A stretch of 64,000 bases of DNA from Obelidium mucronatum (GCA_025765595.1 JAIVFH010000035.1:1-64000), one strand, 5' to 3'; numbered from the stretch's first letter, positions 47,101 to 59,396 are shown. Notes: generated by a model from the sequence alone, not told the origin. Numbers and translations: made by a program.

Positions 47101-48350
47101 TCCAATAGCATCTCAAAGGTAGGCGTTATTCTTAACCATCTCATTTGTTGAGTATTGGCCAATTAAATCAATCTATTTTCCCCCAAAAGCTGGTTCCCCT
47201 CTTTCGTGTCTTGGAGTCCTCCACATTCAGTCCAAGTGCTGCCAACCCCACTGTTGCTCAAGTCAAGGTCCAAACCATCCACTCCCTCTTTTACAAAAGT
47301 CACTTGTATTTGAGGGATTTCCAAAGAGCCACAACATGCTGTTTTGACTTGGGCCAAGAATCTTTGTCAAAACTACACACAATCAGCAAGCCGCTGCCAA
47401 CCCGTACTGAAATGCTTGACCCCAAGTCAAAGACATGGGATTCAATGTCCTTGCGAAAGTGGGGGCTGGATAGGGCCATTGCAGCTGTCTCCCCACAGAC
47501 TATGGCAACAGTTGATGTTTCCCTCAATTCATTTCTTGGGAATACCTACAGAGACAACTTCAACTTGCTTTTCAAAAAGTTGCTCAAATCTCATCCCTCA
47601 GTGGCTGGAATTGGCACACCATCTAGCAAGCTACTCATGGGGGCTCTCGACTCGTCATTTGGAAGAGGGCACATCTTCAGGGCTAGAACGTCTGCTGATT
47701 CCATAACCAAGCTGGACCTTGAAGATTTAACTGTTGTCAATCAGAGGTGGCTTGGAATTGTGTATTCCTCCAATATTATCCCAGACTTTCCACCAGGCAA
47801 TCAGTTCACTTTGACTATGGACTTTTCTCTGAGCTCAACTGTCCAGGAAATGCCACCTGACGATACTCCAAATTTCCACTTCAAGTTCCAAAATCACACT
47901 GTTAATGGACTGGAGATTCAGATGCAAGACAATGTATCTGCAGGAAAGCAGCGAAACATTCAACCCCTGGTTCTGTCCTTTTCAAGTCAAGGTCTTTATT
48001 CTTTCAAATTTGCACCTGGTTATCGAGGGAGGCACATGTCTGGTAAGGTCAATCCTTCAATACATGGTCAAGCTGGTGTGATTTCAGCACTCTGGAATCA
48101 GCTAGAAAACAACCCATTTGCAGCTCTTTTTGACCATATTGATGGTTTGGTCCAAGGGCATGGGCGGGTTGCTGAAGATGAAGAAGTGGTCAGTGATGGG
48201 GTCAAAGATGGGGAGGATGTTATTGAGGAGGTTGCTGAGGATGATGTCCAAGATGATGTGGCAAAGAAGGATGTAAAGAAGGCAAACAAAGAGGAGAGGA
48301 TTAGAATGGTAAATCTTAATCACAAGTCTGTTACTGGAAGCAAAACTTAA
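44148..48350 (+). CDS. Large protein with internal ubiquitin-like domain
   Basis: Five in-phase exons (44148-44480, 44589-44793, 44868-45175, 45241-47118, 47190-48350) give up to 1294 residues. Residues 123-198 align to ubiquitin over all 76 positions without a gap: conserved are G132 (Ub Gly10), GVP at 157-159, K170 (Ub Lys48), LSD at 178-180, and the last residues LPGG (195-198) at the place of LRGG. A Pro-rich basic linker follows, then about 1,000 residues that match no family I know, ending in an acidic tail (DGEDVIEEVAEDD). The start is uncertain: the first ATG of the frame at 44148 is used, but later in-frame ATGs exist. A GG end inside a longer chain suggests processing by a ubiquitin-type protease. 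The Fanzor gene begins 71 bases after the stop. Confidence 0.7.
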
Positions 48351-48421
48351 CCAAACCATACTAGACTACCAGACGAATCCTCAAAATCAGCAAAAGCAAA
48401 AGCAAAAGAAAACCAAAAGAG

Positions 48422-51400
48422 ATGGATGGAGCAGCGATGGTGCAAGCAGATAAAGCCCAGCTGGCAAGCTTTAATCACAAGGTAAAAGATCTGCCATCGG
48501 ACTCAAATGGTACATTGGTGGACACAACGTAAGTTCAAAGGCAATTAATGACAAATCAATACTCAACCAACAAATCAACAGACTGATGGAGGCAGCCCTT
48601 GCGGATATGATTGGCTCCCGAGAAAAGATTGCATCAGGTGCTCTTGAACACAAGCAGAAAGTTTTGAATAGCTACTCTGCAAAAGGTGAATAACTAGTCA
48701 CTTAACCAAATTAATTTAAATTCTAAATAACCTCAAAATATTGCACATTTCCCAAAGCCAACGTCATGGAGGGTGATGCAATAACCATGAAGGTTTTAAT
48801 TGAATTGGCCACTGTAATTTTTGACACTGGCCGAGTGCTTGTTCAAGGAGCCAGCAACCTTTTTACCAAGATCCATTCAAAGGCTGTTTCACTGAATCTC
48901 CCTGTTCTTGTGAATGATCAACAATCCCTGTCACTGACTGAAAGTGCTGTAGCAATCACCAAGTTTTTACAGTCTGATGATTTCAAGCGATACTCAAACC
49001 CTCTGGAAGACACCAACATGCTTGAAACTGATCCGGCTCTATTGTTGCAAATTGTCAAGAGTCTGTTCAATGCATCAAAGGGATCATTTATTAGTTCATT
49101 GCTTATGGTTGTTAAAGAGCTGCATTCGTTGACCTTGACCAAGAGGTCAAGCTGGTCCAAGATGATGGTGTTGGCTCTTATTCTTGATGTTGAAGGCTCT
49201 TGCTATGCGGATGATTTGGAGGAATTAAAAGATGCCATGACTGCTGGAGCTGTTGGATGGATCAGGGATAATGATGGGGCAAACATGAACCACTATACGC
49301 CTTACCGCTACTACCCTCTGGATCAAACTCCCCATGGTCTAGCTGTGCTGAGGGAGTCCATCATTGATTCTCTCCTGTTGGAAGGGAATGGATTTATCAT
49401 CCCTGATAAGGCTGCTCTCTCAGCTTTCTGGATTTCTTCCAAAAAAAACTTGCCACAATTCAAAAAGATTTTGGAAGAAAAGTTCAAAGAACCTGACATT
49501 GCTGGAAAAGGGATGGATGGTTCCAGTGATGGAGTTTTATTGTACAGGGTGAGGCCCCGACTTCCAGCAGACCTTGACATCCAGGATGTTCGTGAAACCC
49601 ATCAAAAGAAAACCAGGTTGTCAACCAGTGAAAGCTTGGAGGACCAGGCCGCCCTTGCTAGGAAGGAAAAACTGTTGGCCTTGAAAAGATTGGAGGAGGA
49701 AGCCTTTTCAGTTCTTAAAAGTGAGGCTGCTCAGTTTCTCTCTGACTTTTTATGTCCTCGGTTTGCGGATTCCAATGTACCACTCAGTGAGGCTGAAACC
49801 ACCTTTGACGCAAGTCTTGAATTCATCATTGAAACAGCTCCATTCAATGAAGTTGATGGCTTGAAGTTGGGTACTGAACATCTAGTCACTCTCGACCACC
49901 TCTCTCCTCACGAAAAAGCAATTTACTCGTACCTCTTGAGTGTACCACCTGAAGCAAGTGCAAAATACCGTCATAATGCCATCATGACTGGAGTGCTGCC
50001 AAATACTTCAAGCAATTTTGTTGCCAGGGGTCTGTTTGAGTTTTTGAGCGGTTTGGCAGTGTCATTTGTAGTTTCAGATGCTGGAAACAACGATGTAGCA
50101 GTTGGAGGTGTTGTTCATGATGAAGCCAATGCTGATGCGGAGGAGGGAGAGGGGTTAGACTTGGGGGATACATTGGCCAACAGAGCCAAAGAACAATTGA
50201 GGAGCAATATTCTATACAATACCATGAGCTATCTCAAGCCCGTTCAGTGGTCTTTGGCAAATTACCACGGGGGTGGGAAACTTGCAAGCCGGAGTCGCAC
50301 TGTACCTACTCATCCATATTCAAGCTTGATTGATATGGCAAAAGATGATTTTCTTCATTTGCTTGATGGAATGGATAAGCTGGTGAATGCGGAGTGGATG
50401 TTATTTGGAGATGGAGGGAAAATACAGTCAAAGTTTGGAGAATCTGCCAAAAATATTGCCAGATTCTGTCAGAATTCTGCAAGAAACTGGAAGGCTCGTC
50501 ATTTGTCATGGGCTTCCATTCATGTTAAAGCAGGTATTTACAGTTACCTAGGTCTTTTTATTTCAACATCAATTTATTAAAAGACCATACCTCAAGGCAA
50601 ACCCTTCCTTGAACAGCTTGCATCCAGTAATCGCAAGTATTTGTCTCTTGATGGGAAAATCATTTTTCCAGCGCCTGTTTCCTCAATGCGTCGTGGCTAT
50701 CAACAGGCTTCCTTTGACTTAACCTCCGGTACTCACATAAATGTCGGAGCTTGGTTTATGGACTCCATTGATGCCCCTGATATTCTCAAGAAATCCCCTC
50801 TTGATTTCGACTTTGAACCCGTTCCTCTGTCTGGTTTGAATCTGATGCAATTGGCTCTTCAGCGTGGACCAGACAACCACAGGCGTCTTGTTACACAGCC
50901 ACTTGGGTACAAGATCAGTGTCTCCGAGAAAGCAAAGATTGTGTTGCAATTGCAAAACCAGAGCACTGTCAATTTCCCCAGGGATAATCGATTTTTAAGT
51001 TATTGTCCTGGTGAACTCCAAGTCTCTCTGGATCGTGATACTGGGGATTACACCGCAACATTGCCCCTGACTACTGTGCACATGACAGTGAAGGAATTGG
51101 AGGCAATTAGACCAATCTTTGTCAACCGCATGTATCCTACACACAAACTGAAACCAGCATCCAACGAAGCCCTTTTTCAAGCTATTGTCGAACCTTTGAC
51201 TTCTGCAGTCAAGAACTTGGCCGAAGCAAGGCAGGCCTTTGCCAAAGACAAGTCTGACTCAGCTGCCCTCAAGACTCTTCAAGAAGCTTCACATTTGGTC
51301 CAGTATTTGCGCACCAAGTTCAAGGAAACCAATTCTCCCAAGTATCGACGAAAGTTTGATTCATTGCTGGAGACATTGAGCCGCAAGTTCAAGTACAAGT

Positions 51401-53257
51401 CAACCAGATATGATCCGACTGTTATGGATCCAGATTCTGCGACTTTGTTTACATCCAAGGCTGGCAACTTTCGCAGCCCTCATATATGGGTCCAGAATCC
51501 TCCTGCTGTTGAGAGAGACCATCAAGAAAATGAACATGACCCACCTTCTCTTAAAAGCTCCTTCTCTTTGGCGTTTGGAACCACAAGACTCGTCTTGTCC
51601 AGTGATCCAGGTGGAAGAACTGTGGAAACTCAGCAGGCATCATCAGGTCATCGAATTCAGATTGCTCCAGGGTTTGAACACCAAATTCGATTCATGCAGG
51701 GTCAAATTGACAAACTTCAGTCTATGCGTGATTCGGACCTTGAGAAGGTTGATGATGTCATTGATGCAAGACAGTCTGTTTGTGAAGCTGAACGACAGAT
51801 GGATCAGTGTTTGCTGGGGGTTGGTGGCCTGGACCAAAGAGATTGTGAAAGATCCCTATTTGATGCAAAGAAGGAGCTTGATGATCTGCTGGATAAGATG
51901 CGGAAAGAGGCAGTAGCTGAAGAAGGGGTCCTGTATTCCATACGGATTAAGACACTGCATGAAAAGCTTGCAAGATATGCCAAACAAGTGCAATTTGACG
52001 CAGCAAGGTGGAATTCCAGTGCAGATGTCTATATCACCTCCGATTTCAATTCCAAGTCAACCAACAAAGTGAAAACTTCTGGAAAGCAGGGAATACCAGG
52101 TTTGTATTTTTACTTTTTGATGTCCAAGAATAATACCTAACTCTCTAGGGTCTTTTGTCAGGATTTGTCAAGACTGTGCTTTCATATGCAGCCCATGCCA
52201 CAATTCGTCGAAAAACTACCATGATGGCATTCAAAAAATCTCAAAATGCAGATGCATGGTTTGAGAAGGGGTCTCCTGGAAAGGGGGAAATCAAAAAGTA
52301 CTTGGCTGAACCACAGGATGATGTTACTCTGGGTCGTGTAGGAAGAATCAGGATAGTTTTGCTTGTTACCGAGTGTGGTATTTGTCCCAACCTTTTTCAA
52401 TTTGGTATGCATTGGTTTGTTTAATGAAATCCATGTTCATCAGGCTCTACAGTTCTCTGTTTCTGTGGTCGCATTAGCAGAATTGGGGCCAGCAAAACTT
52501 TCAAGTGTTCAAATCCAAGGTGCGGATTCCAAATGGAAAGGGATCCGAAATCTGCTTTGTTTATTGAAAACCTGGCTTGGACAATCTCCTTGATGCGTGT
52601 CTCACATGACGTTGACGAGCTTTGGAACAGTGGGATGGGTGGCTATGGTGGTGATGGTGGTGATGGTGGTGACGGTGGTGAAGGTGGTGGCTTTGGTGAC
52701 GGTGGTGATGGTGGCGATGGTGGTGATGGTGGCGATGGTGGTGATGGTGGTGAAGGTGGTGATGGTGGTGATGGTGGTGATGGTGGTGATGGTGGTGATG
52801 GTGGTGATGGTGGGAGTGATGTAGGTAGTGGTGTGAACAAAAGTAAACACGGTACAGGTGGGGATTCTAAATCAGACGGAGGTGTCACTAGTAGGGGTAG
52901 AAGCAGGGGGCGTGGCAGAAAGGGTACCTCAACTCTTAAACAGTTGGAAATGACCGTTGACAGTCCCTCAAAGCTGTATTTGAAACCAATGACAGTTGAT
53001 GTCTGCCCTACAAGCCTGGTGATGCGTGCGTTACTTGCATATTTGCTCTTTTTGATGAGCACAATTTATTTGAGTTTCTTGCTCAAAACTATTGGCCCAT
53101 ATGCCTCCTTTGGAGCGGTCAACACGGTGATGCCGAATAATCGTGAGTCTTTATTATTTTTCCTTTTTTTTCTGTGATTTTTGTTAACTTGACAATTCTA
53201 CCTGACAATTTGTTTGGGTCTTTCTTTTCAAAATTAACAGTACCCCCGCAAGTTTAA
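48422..53257 (+). CDS. Fanzor (eukaryotic TnpB-like) nuclease, giant form
   Basis: Seven exons in consistent phase (48422-48528, 48582-48685, 48758-50533, 50597-52099, 52162-52377, 52444-53142, 53241-53257) give about 1473 residues. The RuvC core is complete: LVLSSDPGG with D999, LLVTECGSTVLCFCG with E1234 just before a zinc ribbon (C1241, C1243, C1257, C1262), and CGFQMERDPKSA with D1269, matching the TnpB/Fanzor pattern E-x-(T)S-x2-C-x-C ... C-x4-C-x4-RD. In many Fanzors the RuvC-II Glu sits next to the zinc ribbon, as here. Upstream are about 990 residues of unknown fold, much longer than usual. A (Gly-Gly-Asp)n tract and an Arg/Gly segment (SRGRSRGRGRKG) follow the core. By family knowledge Fanzors are RNA-guided DNA endonucleases. 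The acceptor AAGAG before ATG 48422 would also allow joining to the upstream gene in phase. Confidence 0.85.
52645..52820 (+). repeat. GGTGATGGT minisatellite inside the Fanzor gene
   Basis: About 20 copies of a 9-base GGTGATGGT-type unit encode Gly-Gly-Asp repeats in the last coding part of the Fanzor gene. Slippage here would change length in whole codons because units are multiples of three. Overlapping ORFs on other frames here are shadows. Confidence 0.93.
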
Positions 53258-53509
53258 CGCGCTCAAATACTCCTGATCCAGACGACAACCAACCAAAAAA
53301 TTCTGACAAGCCCAATCAGCAGCTCCCCCACGGGCCCCACCATGAAATCCGTCCAATATTGTGTACTCACACACAGACACAATCATCTCCACAACAGCAC
53401 CATAGAGTCAGGTTTTCTGATACTACTATTGGCCTTGTACAAATTCCCCAACTGACATCACCTCCCTCTTTGCTTGTGAAATAAAGAAAATGAATGTGTA
53501 GTATTTGCT
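53258..53509 (+). other. Fanzor 3' flank, candidate guide-RNA region
   Basis: The 250 bases between the Fanzor stop and the PAQR stop contain no ORF. In TnpB and Fanzor loci the guide RNA is made from the region at the 3' end of the nuclease gene, so this is the place to look for it. I see no clear hairpin by eye. Confidence 0.25.
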
Positions 53510-54952
53510 TTATTTGCAAGCCACATTGGTAGCCCATTCGTCCCATATTAAAGCCATGTCACCACCAAACACGCATTGATACAGTGTTTCGTTGACGCAA
53601 ATGGTGGCACCGTTGGATGAACATGATGTTCCTTTCAGAAGGAGGACAGGAGAAGGGCTTGGTAGGGCAGTAGAGGCAATTGGACCGGGACTGAGAACAA
53701 CTGTGGTGGTGGATTGAGATCCTTCTTTCGCAATGGAATCTATCGACCAGAAATTCCAAGCATCGTACGACTGTGTGACAATACCCATTGATTTGGGTTC
53801 AATCTTGCATTCCCCATTCAAGGTATGCCAAAACTGGAATGACACCAAAATACCAAAGTAGTGAGATACGAGCAATAAAACAACAGAAACATGCATAATT
53901 TGATGGGAATTGCCCTATTTAAATTTTCAAGAGATGTTTGAGAAAGAATAGGAGATTAGGAGAAACCTTACTTACCCAGATGTCAAATGTGTTGGGAAAC
54001 ACACGCTCCGGAAACTTAAAGTGAAAACAAAGGGCGGCAACGGCCGTGAAGATGGTGAGCAAGAAAATGTAATTAAGCCCCATTGCTCGTTGGACAAAGG
54101 CAAATCCAAACTCTGCCGACACATGAATGATCGGAATCACACCAGATATTCCAAACGCTAAAAACATTCCCAATCGAAGACCCATGTACTTATGGTCAAT
54201 AAAGCGATGGGATGTGTTGAGAATGACCTGGTTTCAAGTTGGTTCAAGAACAAATTGGCAAACTTCAAGGAAAGACTTACCGACGCCATTCCAAAGCACA
54301 AGGCGAAAATAATGTATCCTATTTGAGCAGGCTTATTACAATAGAATCCATAATACATTGACGCAACAAAGGCAGCTGAGATGCCAACAAGGATTCCAAC
54401 AAAGTCAGCCATCAAACATGATTGAGAAACGTTTTGAGAGTGACAACAAAAGCAATGGAAAACGGCAGAGTTGAAGAAGCAAAGAATGCTTGCAGTGAAG
54501 TAAAAGATGAAGACAACCGAATCTTGAACTGTGACACCCTCAAGGCCTTCTTGCTGGAACACAACACCAAATGTGTGCGCCGTCAAGCCCATGAAAACTA
54601 CAATCGCCAAAAGATGGGAATATATTGATCCCGTTTCGTTGTGGATATAACACAATGAGTACAGGCAATGGGTTACAGAAGGGAGAATAGGTCTGTAGCC
54701 AGAATTAATGAAAGAGACTCCTTGGAACCATGCCGGCATATCTTGTTTAAGGAGTAGCTTTGGTTTGCGGCGGGTTGAATCTGATCTGGAGCCTTTGTTG
54801 CCGTTGGGATCATCGACACTGACAACAACAGCGCCATCGACATCGACGGCACTATCGGCAACCAGGAAGAGTGTCACGTTAGAATCAGAGTGTTGCAGTC
54901 GCTGTGATTCTCTTGAAGTAACGGTCATCGAGCTTGATTCAGTTTTGATCAA
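53510..54952 (-). CDS. PAQR/adiponectin-receptor-like membrane protein
   Basis: The protein has the PAQR family marks: GYRPILPSVTHCLYSL then HNETGSIYSHL in the first part, SAVFHCFCCHSQNV and DFVGI in the middle, and FDIWGNSHQIMHVSVV in the last helix. The His and Asp residues of these motifs form the zinc site of the family. About seven hydrophobic helices are visible over at least three exons. A Ser/Thr-rich tail of about 120 residues with several Cys follows the last helix, which is unusual. Yeast relatives (IZH genes) act in zinc and lipid homeostasis. The stop is 253 bases from the Fanzor stop, on the opposite strand. Confidence 0.85.
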
Positions 54953-55081
54953 CGCCTATACGCCTATTCACCGCAAATCGAAGGAATTTGAGAAGAATTC
55001 TCCGATGGTGAAAAGTCAAATAATGCACTTCAAATATAGAAGACGAATATACTGAAAATACTGTAATCATAATAAGCATTA

Positions 55082-56001
55082 ATGGAGCTACAGTCTCAAT
55101 ATCCACTTCCACCCAAACATTACACGCGCTTCACAGACGAGGCTATCGCCGCCGGTACGGACCCGTTGCTGCGGCCTCCGCCTCCACTGGGTCCTGGTGT
55201 AGCGGCCTATACTGTCTTTGGTGACAACATCAGGGTGCTGCGATTGTTTATCTGAGTGCCTCTTAACCTGATTTGCGCAACAGCTTACAGATAGAGCGCC
55301 TTTGCTATCTGAGATGGGTATAGTTCAGCTGTTTCCTGATGAGGATGGACCTGGGTTTGGTGTGTTCAATCAACCATGAAAACATCGCTCTAACATTCGT
55401 TGTAAGATCGCGCCTCGGAGCTCAAAAAGCTGAATCATTCGTTACTGTTGAACTTTTTGGAATTGCAGCATATTTTGACTAAGCGGCCTGAGGAGGTGGA
55501 TGATTGCTGTGCTGTTGTCTACACCATGCTAAAGATGCTGAATAGTATATTGCCAAGATTGAAGACATTCGCCTTATATATATTAATATTCACTACTTGT
55601 TGAATGGTTATCGGCCGCATCAAGCGCGTGATACGTTGAAATTGTTTATGGAACTGCAAGTCAAACGACGTCAGAATATGACTACAAGTATTCAAAGGTA
55701 TTTATTATTGATGGAGGTTTATCGACCAATCTGACTTGTTTTTAGTTGTTTAAACGAAATTAAGGATGTGTTTCGTGAATTGGAGAAAAGTATCGATCGT
55801 GTGATTGAACCAAGTCATCAGCGAGAAGACGCGATAAACGGCCACACAAACGGAGAAAACATTGATGATATGGTGGATGGGATTGTAACGAATGGCGGGA
55901 TTGTGGATAGCGTCGACAATATGGATGTTGACGCGAAAGAAGAGAAGAGTAGATATTGGGAAAGGAAGAAAAGGCTCAGAGACTATGCACAATCTATTTG
56001 A
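55082..56001 (+). CDS. MED7: Mediator complex subunit 7
   Basis: The protein starts MELQSQYPLPPKHYTRFTDE and has the family's Pro-rich LLRPPPPLGPG, then LLSEMGIVQLFPDE, RASELKKLNHSLLLNFLELQ and KIEDIRLIYINIHYLLNGYR, then PHQARDTLKLF. These are the conserved MED7 segments in the usual order. At least five short exons are needed; the first junction uses a GTGACA donor in my model and could be different. The C-terminus is acidic then basic. MED7 is part of the Mediator middle module that links activators to RNA polymerase II. Confidence 0.9.
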
Positions 56002-56218
56002 TCACACTCTTCCCTGGCATCTCCCATTGTCATGCTATTGAAATAAACCTACGAAACGTGACTGAGCAAGGCGAAGATATAGATTCTTCAACGCCACCTC
56101 AAAGGGCAATATAAAGTGGAAGGAAGTGGGTAACTTCATGGTATCGCATGCATTTTAAAGGCATGTTGTCGAATGGGTTCGAGGAGTGGTTTGCCTGTGC
56201 TCATCATTTTTGACGAAA

Positions 56219-59200
56219 ATGCCAGAACCAGCACTGGACACATCATCCGTCCTACTCTCCAACCCAGGTATTCTTCACGGCTTGGAGTACATTCGAAATA
56301 CTAAATGAGTTTATCATTAGAGTACAAAGACTTCCTTGATGATGACTTTGACCCTGCAGTGTATGCGAATCGTATCATTCAGGCACCCGAAGGCAAAACC
56401 TACCACCGAACGGATATAAATACGGCTCTATCGAAATTAAATTTCTCAATTGATCACTTGAATAAGGAGTTACATGACCAAGTGAGTTAGACGGATTTGA
56501 TTGCCAGACCCCAGTAAAGGATATCGCCTGTCTATCTTCTTTTGAGTGCTAAGACCGTTTTTAGGTTGCAACTCACTATGAGGATTTGCTGGAGCAAGTA
56601 ACAGGATTGGACACTCTGGAATCAAATCTTGTGACTATACGAGAGGCAATCTCCACGGCCAACACGTCCTTCACAAGGTATACATTTGTTTTGATCCCCT
56701 TGAATGGAGTCGTTCTGCTGTTGACTGCTCCACTAGAGTCAAGACGAAGATCCGAGATATGCATTCACAAATCCAAGACCAAACAGACGAATTAGAATTG
56801 ATTCAAGCAGGCACTGAAGTTTTGCGACAAGTTCAGAAGTTTATGGGGCTTATTCGTCGTCTGGAAGGGCATTTGAAGGAAGAACCTGTTAATTCGGGAT
56901 TGGCAAAAGCTGCGATTTGCGTCAAAGAGATTGGTTCGTGATGGATCACTCCAAAATCATAACTTACATGGCAAACGATTAGAAAATTTGCTGGAGGAAT
57001 GCGATTTAAGTGGAATTGATATTGTCGATCCTGAGCTAGGGAAGGTTAATGATGCTAGAACCACGATTTTGGCTGAAGGCCAGAAACAGCTATTGCAAGG
57101 ATTGAAGGGGCAGGTATGTGTGCCAATTTTTGTGATATGAGATGTAACATAAAAGTTCAGAACCAAGCGGAGATTGCTTCTGGGCTCCAGGTCTTTTATA
57201 ATATTGGTTTGATATCTTCCAAAACGAGGACTTTAGTGGATGATTCCCTAGAAGTTATTTCAAAAGAGACTCAAGTTGCTTTGAATGTTCAAACTCTCAG
57301 CAAGGAAATCAAAGGTGTGGTTTCGAAGATAACCTTTTTTTTCATTTACATTGTTTTCTGCATTCAGAACAGCATAATCAAACTGGGAAAGGGGCCGAAC
57401 CTGTCAATGTGACAAGTCCTCATTATACTGTGAATCTATGGAAGAGATTAGAAGCTCTCATTGACATTGTGTACGAAAACACTGTCAAGGTATATCTGCT
57501 GGAACGCGTTCTCTCTCGAAAAAGGGATCCGATAACGCAAGTGTCGTATATCGATCAAGTAGCTAGCGTATGTGCTGTCTCATGAGGAATTGTATATTCT
57601 GATAACACTCACCATAGGCGATGGAGGGAAGCCTTATCAAGTATTTTTGGAAAGCAGTATCTCTCAATTTCGAGAAGGAAATTCGTGCAGCAGTTAAATG
57701 TACGTTGTAAAACACTTTTCAATCATTTAACATGGCTTGTCATCCACAAAGCTTCGTCGTTCTTTCATCAAATATTTCAAGTTGGATATCCAAAGCTGCT
57801 GCGTTTGTTCCACGACTTATTCAGTCGTTTGAATGTCACAAATGTGGCAGGAACAGGCTCCCCGACAACATCAGGGCCCATGCCCTCCTCCACCGCGACA
57901 CATTCGTCTGATGACACAATAATCGGAACTGGAAAGTTTACATCTGAATCTTCGGTTCTCCTCAAAGCTTTGTCATCGTTCGAAACGGCTTATTTGAGAG
58001 AGAGTCTCGCCAGATTGCTCGAACCTGTGAATCAAGCCTTCCCCGAAAATACCGGAAACAGAAAAGCTGCAACTCGAGATGACGTGGAAAAGCTTTTACG
58101 AGCTATATCAAGGTTTTTATACATTCAAGGCGTAGTTTATGTGTTGAACTTATGGTGTTAGGGAGCTGGAAATATCCAAATTCGATTCTCACCTGCTGAA
58201 GTCTGTTGCTAAAAATGCCACAAAGGCGATTAATATGTATCACATTCGATGTGAACACTCTGTTGCTACCGATTCAAGTGTGTTTACTGTAGCCACATCC
58301 ACAGCAGCAAGCGCAAACCCCTCGCAAGTGTTAAATATTGATATCGTAAACTGTCTGTGGGCCTTGTCTGACGGAGTTTCTAAAATCATCGATGAGTTTT
58401 GTGGCGACGAGAGCTCAGAGAATGAACTTGTTGTGGGCGTTTTGAATGATTCGTTGGAGGTTTGGAATGAGTAGTATTTTGTTGAATCTTTATGAACAAT
58501 GCTATTTTGTTTGCTAGGCAGTCACAAAGTTCATCCAATCTGTTGTGGAGCCACTAATCGCTGGCCTCACTAGAGATGTGGAGCTTTCAATCATCAAGAT
58601 CCACAGGGAAGACTTCAATAGGTTAGCATTTTAACTCCTGGTTGGGCTTTGCTGATCTGATATATATACTTGATTTGCAGAATGTCAACAGGAACGGATC
58701 AGAGTTTGAGTCAATATGTAATTGAAGTTGGTGGAAAACTACGTTGGATCCAACGCGAAATTATGAACAGATTCAATTGTGGTGACGACACTAAAGAATG
58801 GTTTGGCACCATTGTAATTTGAAAGTCCCTTTCTAAACTATGTTTAAATCTTTAATTTCAGGTATAAAGCTGTGGGAACGCGAGTGATTGACTTCTTTAT
58901 TCGTCAAGCGAGTTTAATCCGACCCCTGAACACAGAACATGGAAAGTTAAAACTTACGACTGACATGACACAGCTTGAATTCAATCTAAATCAGTGGATA
59001 TCACCAACTGGATTGAAGCTTGAACCCGCCATGGGTCCAAGCTATAAAGCGCTGCGCTCATTTCGACAGCTCCTGTTTTTGGATTTGAATCAAGTCACTG
59101 CATTGCATCATACTGCCGATATTCCAATTACTCTTGTAGCGCATCATTTGATTGTTCGGGCTCACCCGTTGATTCACTTACCCATCACGGCATTTGGTTG

Positions 59201-59366
59201 GACGGAGTTGGTCTATTCTGACTGGTTGGATGTCCACACCGAAGCAGAAGCTATTATCTTATTAGGGCAGTGTTTGAGTATGTATATGGATGATGTGCGA
59301 AGACAAGGTGGCCGAGAATATCGTGTAGAGTTTGTTGCCGTGCGCAACTTGTTGAAGTTGGGGTAA
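56219..59366 (+). CDS. COG5: Conserved oligomeric Golgi complex subunit 5
   Basis: Many short exons encode a helical tethering protein. The first part reads EYKDFLDDDFDPAVYANRII, then heptad-rich helices (LNFSIDHLNKELHDQVATHY, EDLLEQVTGLDTLESNLVTI) as in COG5. The middle has LIRRLEGHLKEE, DLWKRLEAL-like segments (YTVNLWKRLEALIDIVYEN) and the last exon ends near 59366. The COG complex tethers vesicles for retrograde transport in the Golgi. Start at 56219 begins MPEPALDTSSVLLSNPGI, then a short intron. Thirty bases separate its stop from the next gene's start. Confidence 0.85.
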
Positions 59367-59396
59367 AAAATAAATCAAATAAACCAGAAACACAAC

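Larger units (their letters stand above)
29410..53509. mobile_element. Accessory island, putative Fanzor-bearing element
   Basis: About 24 kb between two ordinary host genes holds a broken pogo-type transposase, three paralogous cysteine proteases, histone-related genes, a SET protein, a Cys-rich protein, an ATP-grasp-like protein, a ubiquitin-fused precursor and a Fanzor nuclease, with several repeat clusters. Gene density is lower than in the flanks and no housekeeping gene is recognisable. I see no B-family polymerase, integrase or capsid gene, so it is not an obvious Maverick/Polinton. Terminal repeats and target-site duplications were not found, so the true ends are unknown and more than one insertion may be present. 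Confidence 0.55.

Noticed and set aside
52602..53062. Long ORFs in other frames over the Gly-Asp repeat
   Set aside because: They are produced by the 9-base repeat being open in all frames; the Fanzor exon explains it.
29410..53509. Maverick/Polinton or virophage identity
   Set aside because: The adenain-like protease pattern suggested it, but no B-family polymerase, integrase, packaging ATPase or capsid protein can be seen.
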